The notes under the pieces are model-generated. The model ran no database searches. It was not told the DNA's origin and saw only the letters and a list, made by a program, of their open reading frames with translations. Below, in pieces: positions 26,882 through 34,080 of a DNA stretch of 64,000 nt. The number at the start of each line of letters is the position of its first letter. The first letter of the stretch is position 1. The position numbers and the translations under genes are program-made. Origin of the DNA: Methanolobus sp. ZRKC5 (GTDB lineage Archaea; Halobacteriota; Methanosarcinia; Methanosarcinales; Methanosarcinaceae); the NCBI RefSeq assembly GCF_038446525.1, contig NZ_CP151792.1, forward strand, positions 62,001 through 126,000, in the 5' to 3' direction.

Positions 26882-28174
26882 ATGGAATCATCAACGTTTA
26901 AAGACCTTCAGTTATCCAGAAATCTCGAAAAAGCAATTGAGGAACTAGGTTTTGAGGAACCTACTCCCATACAGGTTCAGTCTATTCCTCATATCCTTGA
27001 AGGCAAGGATGTCATCGGTCAGGCGCAGACCGGTACAGGTAAGACTGCTTCATTTGGGATACCAGCTCTGGAAATGGTAACTCCTAACAGCAGAAATACT
27101 CAGGTACTTGTTTTATGTCCTACAAGAGAACTTGCAAATCAGGTTGCAGATGAGTTGACCAAGCTTGCAAAATACACTAAGGCAAAGATACTGCCAGTGT
27201 ACGGTGGACAGAACATCGACAGGCAGATAAAGGCTCTCAGGAGTGGTGTTCATATAGTGATTGGAACTCCTGGAAGAGTCATGGATCACATCGAGCGCAA
27301 GACATTAAAACTTAACAACGTGGAAATGGTTGTTCTTGATGAAGCTGATGAAATGCTTGACATGGGATTCAGGGAGGATATTGAAAGCATCCTCAGCAGT
27401 GTTCCTGATGACAGGCAGACCATCCTTTTCTCAGCTACAATGCCTGCTCCAATAATGAAATTAGCTAAAAGGTTTCAAAATAATCCAATACATGTCAAGA
27501 CAATCCATAAAGTTGTCACAGCACCTAACATGGAGCAATCCTACTTTGAAGTGAAGCATCATATGAAGCCTGATGTCCTTTGCAGGATGATCGATATTTA
27601 TGATGTGAAATCATCTCTTGTATTTTGTAATACCAAGAAAAAGGTGGATGAACTTGTCAGTCTCCTTAAAACAAGAGGTTTTCTTGCTGACGCAATTCAT
27701 GGTGATCTGAAGCAAACCCAAAGAGAGAAGGTAATGGCAAGTTTCAGGAAAGGGGAAATAGAGACCCTTGTTGCAACTGATGTAGCAGCCCGTGGTATCG
27801 ATGTTGAGAATATCGAAGTAGTTTTCAATTATGATATGCCACAGGATGAGGAATCCTATGTACACAGAATCGGAAGGACGGGACGTGCAGGAAGGCCTGG
27901 AATAGCATTCACTTTTGTAACTCCCAAGGAGATATACAAGATTAAGAGCATCCAGAAGTACACTAAGACAAAAATAAAGAACCAGAAGGTTCCAACAAGA
28001 AGTGATGCTGAGGATTTCAAGGCGAACATGCTTGCAAAGAAAGTAAAGGAAACTATTGATGCAGGTCACCTTGGAAAGCATATGCATTGGGTGGAGAAGA
28101 TGGCAGAGGAGGATTATACCTCAATGGACATTGCCGCCGGACTTGTCAAGTTAATGCTTTCTGGAAAAAAGTAA
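26882..28174 (+). CDS. DEAD-box RNA helicase
   Basis: A 430-residue ATP-dependent RNA helicase. Motifs in order: Q motif (GFEEPTPIQVQSIP), I (AQTGTGKT), Ia (PTRELANQ), GG (YGGQ), Ib (TPGRVMD), II (DEAD, about residue 154), III (SATMP), IV (LVFCNT), V (ATDVAARGID) and VI (HRIGRTGRAGR). A short C-terminal extension of about 60 residues follows instead of an RNA-binding tail of the DbpA type. In cold-adapted relatives such as Methanococcoides burtonii, a DEAD-box helicase of this kind is cold-induced and unwinds structured mRNA. The next genes encode aIF1A and a TRAM protein, also RNA-related. An 8-bp palindrome TGACGTCA is found about 50 bp upstream. Confidence 0.95.
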   Translation: MESSTFKDLQLSRNLEKAIEELGFEEPTPIQVQSIPHILEGKDVIGQAQTGTGKTASFGIPALEMVTPNSRNTQVLVLCPTRELANQVADELTKLAKYTKAKILPVYGGQNIDRQIKALRSGVHIVIGTPGRVMDHIERKTLKLNNVEMVVLDEADEMLDMGFREDIESILSSVPDDRQTILFSATMPAPIMKLAKRFQNNPIHVKTIHKVVTAPNMEQSYFEVKHHMKPDVLCRMIDIYDVKSSLVFCNTKKKVDELVSLLKTRGFLADAIHGDLKQTQREKVMASFRKGEIETLVATDVAARGIDVENIEVVFNYDMPQDEESYVHRIGRTGRAGRPGIAFTFVTPKEIYKIKSIQKYTKTKIKNQKVPTRSDAEDFKANMLAKKVKETIDAGHLGKHMHWVEKMAEEDYTSMDIAAGLVKLMLSGKK

Positions 28175-28203
28175 CTTTTAACTAGTTAAAGTAAGGGATA
28201 ATC

Positions 28204-28226
28204 GTTACCGGATAAGATTCGGTAAC
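28204..28226 (+). terminator. Hairpin after helicase gene
   Basis: GTTACCG and CGGTAAC pair across a 9-base loop 30 bp after the helicase stop. There is no clean T run afterwards, so it may be an mRNA 3' stabiliser rather than a terminator. Confidence 0.35.
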
Positions 28227-28457
28227 TCCCTGAAATATACGATTCATCTTATATAGTTTGAGCATATCTATACAAATAGAATCAAATGGCCATACTACAC
28301 TAGTAAATTTTTATTTACAGTAACGGAGATTGGTCAAATTTTGCTTTATTTAAATTGGATATTTCTAATGTTGTGAGATCCATAGACAACATTTTGGTAA
28401 ATATCTTGTTTTGAGTAAGGTAGGAATAAAACATTTTACATGCACTGAGGTATTAAT

Positions 28458-28796
28458 CTGGCTAATTATAGAAGTAATAAAAGGAAAAGTAATGCAAGGG
28501 GTGGAAATCCTGATGGACAGGAAGTTGTCAGGGTTAGGACTCCACGCAAAGAGAATGGCGAGGTTCTGGCAACAGTTTCAAGTCTTCTTGGAGCAAACAG
28601 GGTAAGGTTGCAATGCATGGATGGTGTGGTCCGTATGGGAAGGATTCCTGGTTCAAAGAAGAAAAGAATGTGGGTCCGTGAAGGCGACATCGTTATAGCA
28701 ACTCCTTGGGAGATCCAGGATTCAAAAGCTGATGTTATATGGAAGTATACTCGTCCTCAGGTTAACTGGTTGGAGCGTAAAGGCTTCCTTGGATGA
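28458..28796 (+). CDS. eif1A: Translation initiation factor aIF1A, CTG start
   Basis: A 112-codon gene for the archaeal homologue of eIF1A, which binds the A site of the small subunit and promotes scanning and start selection. The OB fold is clear: [52 protein letters not shown], and the C-terminal [12 protein letters not shown] basic N-terminal tail ([14 protein letters not shown]) precedes it. There is no in-frame ATG, GTG or TTG between the upstream in-frame stop (TGA 28446-28448) and the middle of the OB fold. GAGGT (28447-28451) lies six bases before CTG 28458, so CTG is the best start, with ATT 28452 too close to the site. A mini-frame ATG-CAC-TGA (28440-28448) overlaps the ribosome binding site. 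Confidence 0.85.
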   Translation: MANYRSNKRKSNARGGNPDGQEVVRVRTPRKENGEVLATVSSLLGANRVRLQCMDGVVRMGRIPGSKKKRMWVREGDIVIATPWEIQDSKADVIWKYTRPQVNWLERKGFLG

Positions 28797-29036
28797 GATG
28801 AATTTAATTATTCATCTTTTCTGATATCTATTTTTTATTCATTTTGTATTTGATTTTGAATAGCTACTATTTTTTGATTAGTTACAACATAAAACTATTT
28901 TGATTAGTTATAACATTAAACGTAAAACTATTCAGTAGTAATTACTTGATAATATAGAAAAAGTAATGTTGAATATAATTAAAAAAAGGTTATCGAAGTA
29001 TCATTTAAAGATACTTCATATGAAAAAGTATTGTGC

Positions 29037-29243
29037 TTATTCAGCAACTTCGCCGAATGCGAACTTTCTCATTACTTTTGTTACTTTGATGGTTACTTCG
29101 TCGCCTACTGATGTTCCAGGTACAAAGATTACAAATCCGCTTACTCTTGCAATTCCGTCTCCTTCTCTTGCAAGGTCTTCGATTGTTACGTCGTATGTCT
29201 CTCCGGCATCTACAGGTGCTGTGGTTTCATTTCTGTTAAACAT
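29037..29243 (-). CDS. Stand-alone TRAM-domain RNA chaperone
   Basis: A 68-residue protein that is essentially one TRAM domain: GETYDVTIEDLAREGDGIAR, then GFVIFVPGTSVGDEVTIKVTKV and a basic end MRKFAFGEV. An AAGGAAGTG ribosome binding site stands 10 bases upstream. Single-TRAM proteins are abundant in methanosarcinal archaea; in Methanococcoides burtonii and Methanolobus psychrophilus they respond to cold and act as RNA chaperones, much like bacterial Csp proteins. It converges with the aIF1A gene. The upstream leader on the minus strand is long and AT-rich, as expected of genes with post-transcriptional control. Confidence 0.92.
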   Translation of the reverse strand: MFNRNETTAPVDAGETYDVTIEDLAREGDGIARVSGFVIFVPGTSVGDEVTIKVTKVMRKFAFGEVAE

Positions 29244-29779
29244 TTTAAATTCACTTCCTTTTTGGTTAGCTTAAAAGATCTGAGTAAGCTGAAAACATAA
29301 TGCAAAATAGAAATCTACAGTTTAAGTAAATGCCATTTAATGTCAATACGTTTAGCGAATTACAGTCTTATTGTAAAGCACTTTCACATAGGTTTGTTTC
29401 TATATAAACGTTGTGCTGGTTGTTGGTTTTTTGGAATATTGCTGATAATTTGATGACTTCAAAGCGATGTGCATACTCGTTATATTGGAATGAATTAATA
29501 TAAATGACTCGACATAAATGTCGATAAACTTATATTAATCCAGCACCTGCCATTTTATAGGGAACTCTAAATGTTTAAATTGAGTGGGTATAATTTCATT
29601 GATTTTGGTGTTAGACATATCCTAAAGTTGGCAGTACTTTGTTTTAGTTGCCTATATAGTATTAACTTTGTTCATATTGAGATGTCTGAGCTTTGCCCTT
29701 CACAACAAAAACGATGATATTGATTTTCTTAATTTCAAAACGGGATTATAGAACTGGTAATATTTAACGAGGTATAAAA
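29244..29779. other. Divergent intergenic region (536 bp)
   Basis: Separates the TRAM gene and the LamG/cohesin gene, which diverge. It has no open frame. It contains the TRAM leader and a concentric double dyad at 29494-29539 (listed separately); nothing else could be supported. Confidence 0.4.
29494..29539. promoter_or_regulatory. Concentric double dyad, candidate operator
   Basis: ATTAATATAA (29494-29503) and TTATATTAAT (29530-29539) are perfect inverted repeats, and inside them CGACAT (29510-29515) and ATGTCG (29518-29523) share exactly the same centre. The 6-base spacers between outer and inner arms are not complementary. The layout suits two protein dimers on one DNA site more than an RNA hairpin. 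Confidence 0.4.
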
Positions 29780-31741
29780 ATGAAGTGTTACTACAATAAA
29801 ATCTTTAGTATTGTTGTTATTGGGTTACTGTTAATTTTGATGTCTGCAACAATCGCATCCGCTGTATCTGAATCAGGACTTGTGGCGTACTATCCATTTG
29901 ATGGGGACACAAGGGACTATTCAGGAAATGGAAATGATGGAACGAACAATGGTGCCACTTTTGTCTCAGGAATGAGCGGAAATGCGCTTGATTTTGATGG
30001 AATGGCTGATTATGTTTCCGCACCAATCAACATAAATTCAGATGTAATGCCACAGGTGACTATGACACTCTGGGTGAAATCAGACAGTGATTCAAGGGGA
30101 ACTGTCATTTCACATGATAATGGAGGATATGATCGTACAATAGACATCGATGCACGTGGCGGAGGACTCGGATGGTCAGCATTTAGTGGTTCTGGAGGTG
30201 TTCTGGGGTATCAGTCAGTCATAACGGATAAATGGACATTCCTTGCAGTTGTCTACGATCAGGATGCAGGTACTGTGAAGTTTTATGTGGATGGTACTAT
30301 GTATGAAGAAGAAGGCAGCCTTGGAACTGGATGGAATGCAATCAATATTGGCTCTAATCCATCATATGGTGCTAATTTTGATGGTATTATAGATGAGGTT
30401 AGAATATACAATTACGCACTAACCCAAAGTGAGATAAACTCCATTTATGAAGGGGGGATAGAGCCTTCGACTGGAGATATTACATCAACACCTACTGGTC
30501 CATCCATCTCTGAACCGGGGCTTGTAGCTTATTATCCATTTGATAAAGACACAATGGACTATTCAGGAAATGGAAATGATGGAACAAACAATGGTGCTAC
30601 CTTTGTTTCAGGAATAGGTGGAAATGCACTGGATTTTGATGGTATGGAGGATTATGTTTCCGTACCTATCAATATAAATCCAGACGTGATGCCACAGGCA
30701 ACCATAGCACTCTGGGTAAGATCGAACAGTGATTCAAGAGGGACAGTCATTTCACACGATAATGGAGGGTATGATCGTACAATAGATATCGATGCACGTG
30801 GAGGGGGACTTGGATGGTCAGCATTTAGTGGTTCTGGAAGTGTTCTGGGATACCAGACAGTCACAACTGATAAATGGACATTTTTGGCAGTGGTCTACGA
30901 TCAGGATGCAGGAACTGTGAAATTCTATGTAGACGATGTCATGTATGAAGAAGAAGGTAGCCTTGGAATGGGATGGGATGCAATCAATATTGGTTCTAAT
31001 CCTTCGTTTGGTGCGTATTTTGATGGTCTCATAGATGAGGTAAGGATATACGACTACGCGCTGACCCAAAGTGAGATCAGTTCTCTCTATGGAGGGGAAA
31101 TGGTTCCACCCGCAGGAGATAGTATACCTCCTTCAACAGTTGATATCACACCTCCTTCCACGATTGAAGTCTCAGGTTTGATCTTTGAATCCCGTAGTAA
31201 ATCAAGCGGGAGCAGTGTACAGATACCATTGACACTGAAGGGAACGTATGAAAATATCGGAAACATGGATATGTCTCTGAGCTATGATCCCTCTGTCCTT
31301 GAAGCCACTGAGGTCATCAAAGGTGGTTTAACAACAAATTCCCTGTTCGATTACAATATTTTGGACGGGACCATAAAGATAAGTCTGGCTGATAAGAACG
31401 GATTTGGTGGGGACGGATCGATAGCCTATGTTAATTTTAATATTATAGGGTCAGAAGGGTCATCGTCAGATCTTGAGATAACTACCATCTCAGCTAACAG
31501 GGATGATGATGAAATAGTGGAGATTCAAACTCATGATGGTCTATTCAATGTGGTAGGAATGGACGAAAGTATAGGTGATGCTGATGGGGATGGGGTTCAC
31601 ACAGCTCTCGATGCACTTTATGCACTTCAAATGTCTGTAGGTAAGATTCCAGAAGACCTGGCCATGGATGTAAATGGGGATGGAAGTGTGACCTCTTTTG
31701 ATGCCAGAAGAATTTTGAAGAATGTTGTAGGAGATGAATAA
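29780..31741 (+). CDS. Secreted LamG-LamG-cohesin-dockerin protein
   Basis: A 653-residue exported protein with a signal peptide (about residues 1-28, ending IASA) behind an ACGAGG site. Two LamG/concanavalin-like domains (about 31-228 and 245-442) are nearly identical, each starting GLVAYYPFD and ending FDGIIDEVRIYNYAL; such domains bind carbohydrate or protein ligands. A Pro/Thr linker is followed by a cohesin-type domain (about 463-592: VQIPLTLKG, MDMSLSYDPSVLEAT, GSIAYVNFNI). The end is a dockerin with two calcium loops, DADGDGVHTALDALYALQ (about 599) and DVNGDGSVTSFDARRILK (about 628). Having both cohesin and dockerin, it can act as an adaptor. It is followed 18 bp later by a membrane-bound cohesin gene. 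Confidence 0.9.
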   Translation: MKCYYNKIFSIVVIGLLLILMSATIASAVSESGLVAYYPFDGDTRDYSGNGNDGTNNGATFVSGMSGNALDFDGMADYVSAPININSDVMPQVTMTLWVKSDSDSRGTVISHDNGGYDRTIDIDARGGGLGWSAFSGSGGVLGYQSVITDKWTFLAVVYDQDAGTVKFYVDGTMYEEEGSLGTGWNAINIGSNPSYGANFDGIIDEVRIYNYALTQSEINSIYEGGIEPSTGDITSTPTGPSISEPGLVAYYPFDKDTMDYSGNGNDGTNNGATFVSGIGGNALDFDGMEDYVSVPININPDVMPQATIALWVRSNSDSRGTVISHDNGGYDRTIDIDARGGGLGWSAFSGSGSVLGYQTVTTDKWTFLAVVYDQDAGTVKFYVDDVMYEEEGSLGMGWDAINIGSNPSFGAYFDGLIDEVRIYDYALTQSEISSLYGGEMVPPAGDSIPPSTVDITPPSTIEVSGLIFESRSKSSGSSVQIPLTLKGTYENIGNMDMSLSYDPSVLEATEVIKGGLTTNSLFDYNILDGTIKISLADKNGFGGDGSIAYVNFNIIGSEGSSSDLEITTISANRDDDEIVEIQTHDGLFNVVGMDESIGDADGDGVHTALDALYALQMSVGKIPEDLAMDVNGDGSVTSFDARRILKNVVGDE

Positions 31742-31759
31742 AAATAAGGAGCTGAAAGA

Positions 31760-32305
31760 ATGAGAAAAGTTTTAATATTGATTAGTTTGGCATTTCTTAT
31801 ATCGTTTGCCTCAGCGAGCAGTTTGACTCTCATTGTAAGCGATACTACAGGTGAGAATGGAGCTATTGTGGAGGTTCCAATAGGTCTTGAAGGCGCGACA
31901 GATATTGGAAGTATGGACATTGTTATGAGTTACGATAGCGAGGTTTTACAGGCCACAGGGGTCGATACTGGTAAGCTTGGTATAAATGCGTACATTGAGT
32001 CAAATACGGTTGATGATGGCGAGGTCATCATTGCTCTGGCAGATGCATCAGGAATTAGTGGTAATGGCCCGATTGCAGTTGTCTCTTTTGAAGTGATTGG
32101 CGACACCGGCTCATCAAGTCCCCTGGCACTTGGGGATATTTCAGTGCATGATATAGGACGGGTTGAAGTAATCACAACAACCATGGATGGGACTTTTAGT
32201 GTTACTGATAAGACTGAGGATGCAGGTTATAGGGGTGCAGGTATGCTTGTAATAAGCGCACTCATCATGGCGTTGTTTGCAATCAAGCGAAAAAAAGAAA
32301 AGTGA
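31760..32305 (+). CDS. Membrane-anchored cohesin-domain protein
   Basis: A 181-residue surface protein: signal peptide (1-19, ending ASA), one cohesin-like domain (about 20-150: VEVPIGLEGATDIGSMDIVM, SYDSEVLQATGV, GPIAVVSFEVIGD), a short linker and a C-terminal helix (about 158-175) with a basic tail RKKEK that fixes it in the membrane. There is no PGF-type sorting motif. AAGGAGCTG at 31746-31754 is its ribosome binding site. It lies 18 bp behind the LamG-cohesin-dockerin gene, so the dockerin of that protein is the natural candidate ligand. Non-cellulosomal cohesins and dockerins are known in archaea; no glycosidase is encoded here. Confidence 0.85.
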   Translation: MRKVLILISLAFLISFASASSLTLIVSDTTGENGAIVEVPIGLEGATDIGSMDIVMSYDSEVLQATGVDTGKLGINAYIESNTVDDGEVIIALADASGISGNGPIAVVSFEVIGDTGSSSPLALGDISVHDIGRVEVITTTMDGTFSVTDKTEDAGYRGAGMLVISALIMALFAIKRKKEK

Positions 32306-32464
32306 AATGAAATAAAAAGATTCACTATTTTTTCTATTTTTTTCTCTATCTGGAAACTTCAAGTAAAGATGAAGGTATTTCTGTATCTGATAAAATCGGT
32401 TCATTTGTCAATCTTTATGATGGATTGAATTTGCTCTTAAAGATCAATTTTCATCATTATGATG

Positions 32465-32515
32465 ATATATCTAAATATAGATATATTCATATAGTTTAAA
32501 AAAGTAGTACTTTTT
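32465..32515. promoter_or_regulatory. Two palindromes upstream of small ORF
   Basis: ATATATCTA-AATA-TAGATATAT (32465-32486) and AAAAAGTA-G-TACTTTTT (32499-32515) are perfect inverted repeats just before the short frame at 32529. They may be promoter operators or hairpins in a transcript leader. Confidence 0.35.
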
Positions 32516-32528
32516 ACTCAACAAACAT

Positions 32529-32690
32529 ATGAAAAACGGAAAAACGAAAAAGTACGAATGCGGAGATCTCGGTTTCATCGAATTATCCCCTCAGACTTTG
32601 CCTTATATTAAGGTAATATCTGCAAATCCGCATTTAATCCTTAAAAACGTAAGTGGAGTATGGGCGGGGGCCCGGGCTTATGTTTGTTGA
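32529..32690 (+). CDS. Candidate small protein (53 aa), unknown
   Basis: An uninterrupted frame MKNGKTKKYECGDLGFIELS to a C-terminus SGVWAGARAYVC, 53 residues. The N-terminus is basic; the C-terminus is Gly/Ala-rich and ends in Cys. There is no clear Shine-Dalgarno, so it would be a leaderless or weakly translated gene. The GC-rich end of the frame (GGGCGGGGGCCCGGGC, about 32661-32676) stands out from the AT-rich surroundings. Two palindromes precede it and a strong hairpin follows 16 bp downstream, which looks like a complete transcription unit. It could instead be an RNA gene in which the frame is accidental. No family recognised. Confidence 0.35.
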   Translation: MKNGKTKKYECGDLGFIELSPQTLPYIKVISANPHLILKNVSGVWAGARAYVC

Positions 32691-32706
32691 TGGGTTATTG
32701 TCTTTA

Positions 32707-32723
32707 GGGGGGTTAAACCCCCC
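32707..32723 (+). terminator. G6/C6 hairpin
   Basis: GGGGGG-TTAAA-CCCCCC, a very stable stem behind the small frame at 32529. No T run follows; it may act as a terminator or RNA 3' end. Confidence 0.45.
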
Positions 32724-32852
32724 ATATAGTTCATATCTGATTATTCTATCCTGCATTATTACAATATATACATAACTATATTTTTTAGATTAAGCAATTA
32801 TAAAAAGGTAACTATTCAGCCTGACTGTTTTAATGATGCAAAAAACAATATA

Positions 32853-33999
32853 GAGGATTTCGATAAACTACCATCAATACCCATACAATTTAATAAAATT
32901 TAAATAATAGCAAAGCAAATTTACTATTATGGATTCTTTTACTGATTTTACCTTAAATGAAGAATATAAGCGTCTCCAATCTGTCGGAGATAAGCTTGCT
33001 GAAATTGAATATTTAGTAGATTGGAAGCCTTTTCGCCCTATTCTGGAGTCAATGTACATAAACAGAACAGCTTCAGGCGGACGGCCTGAAGCTGATGTTA
33101 TTGTAATGTTCAAGATGCTTGTTCTGCAACAATGGCATGGTCTTTCTGATGCTGAGCTTGAAAAGCAGTGTATTGACAGGATATCCTTTAGGAAATTCCT
33201 GGGATTTCCTGAATATGTACCAGACAGTACAACTGTCTGGTCATTCAGGAAGAGAATTATCGACAATGGTAAAGAAAAAGCGGTGTGGGATGAAATGCAG
33301 AATCAGCTTGATGCTCTTGGTTTGAAGATTAAAAAAGGAATGATCCAGGATGCAACTTTTATTCACTCAGATCCAGGACATGCAAAAGCAGATGTACTCA
33401 GAGGAAAAGATGCGAAAACAAGAAGAAGCAAAGATGGAACCTGGACTAAGAAAAATGGTAAATCTCACTTTGGATACAAACTTCATACAATTATTGATAA
33501 GGATTATGAACTAATCAGAAGATTTGAGACAACAACTGCATCACTTCACGATTCACAGGTTGATCTGTCTGAAAAGGGTGAAGTGGTGTATAGAGATAAA
33601 GGATATTTTGGAGCAATAGCAAAAGGTTTTGCAGCAACAATGCAACGAGCTGTAAGAGGACATCCTTTAGGAATAATGGATATCCTCAGAAATGAAAGAA
33701 TAAGTGTGAAAAGAGTCCCTTGCGAAAGAGTGTATGCAGTGACAAAAGAAATATTTAAAACCAGAAAGGTTCTTGTTACAACTGTAGAAAGAGTGAATGC
33801 AAAAATGTTGATGACAGCTTTTTGTTTTAATCTGCATCAATTGAGGACACTAAAAACCAAAGGAGTAATTTAGGATAGCGGGAGCTATACTAAAAATAAG
33901 GATTAATGAAGAGAAATTAAACAAAATGATAAAAAATGAGAGGATATAATTGAGTTTGAATACTTTAATGATCTAAAATGAGGGAATATCGAAATCCTC
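32853..33999 (+). mobile_element. IS5-family element, copy A
   Basis: An 1147-bp element with 13-bp terminal repeats GAGGATTTCGATA and TATCGAAATCCTC, inserted just inside the left end of the IS66 element and flanked by TA on both sides. It appears identical to the copy at 58471-59617. Confidence 0.88.
32929..33873 (+). CDS. IS5-family transposase (copy A)
   Basis: A 314-residue single-frame transposase with an intact sequence. The N-terminal DUF772-like DNA-binding region contains SGGRPEADVIVMFKMLVLQQ and LSDAELEKQCIDRISFRKFL. The DDE core follows: first Asp in GMIQDATFIHSD, second in VYRDKGYFG, and Glu in the VERVNAKMLMTAF helix region. The basic segment KTRRSKDGTWTKK between the first two is typical of this IS5 group. 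The protein is identical to the copy at 58547, so both are likely active or only recently moved. Its position separates the IS66 transposase from its left end. Confidence 0.9.
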   Translation: MDSFTDFTLNEEYKRLQSVGDKLAEIEYLVDWKPFRPILESMYINRTASGGRPEADVIVMFKMLVLQQWHGLSDAELEKQCIDRISFRKFLGFPEYVPDSTTVWSFRKRIIDNGKEKAVWDEMQNQLDALGLKIKKGMIQDATFIHSDPGHAKADVLRGKDAKTRRSKDGTWTKKNGKSHFGYKLHTIIDKDYELIRRFETTTASLHDSQVDLSEKGEVVYRDKGYFGAIAKGFAATMQRAVRGHPLGIMDILRNERISVKRVPCERVYAVTKEIFKTRKVLVTTVERVNAKMLMTAFCFNLHQLRTLKTKGVI

Positions 34000-34080
34000 T
34001 ATACTATGGCTTCATTCTATGTGTTAAAAAATATTCAGTAAAATATCATAAAAAACGTCTATCAATCTGAGGGGATTTGT

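Noticed and set aside
28411-28605. A 64-codon frame over the start of aIF1A
   Set aside because: It is a different frame from the conserved OB-fold sequence and has no family character.
28861-28945. TTTGATTAGTTA repeats and ACTATTCAG as a decayed IS66-type end
   Set aside because: Only nine bases match the terminal repeat and no partner end or duplication was found.
32929-33266. Frames antisense to the IS5-family transposase, also present in copy B
   Set aside because: They recur only because the element recurs; they are shadows of the real gene.
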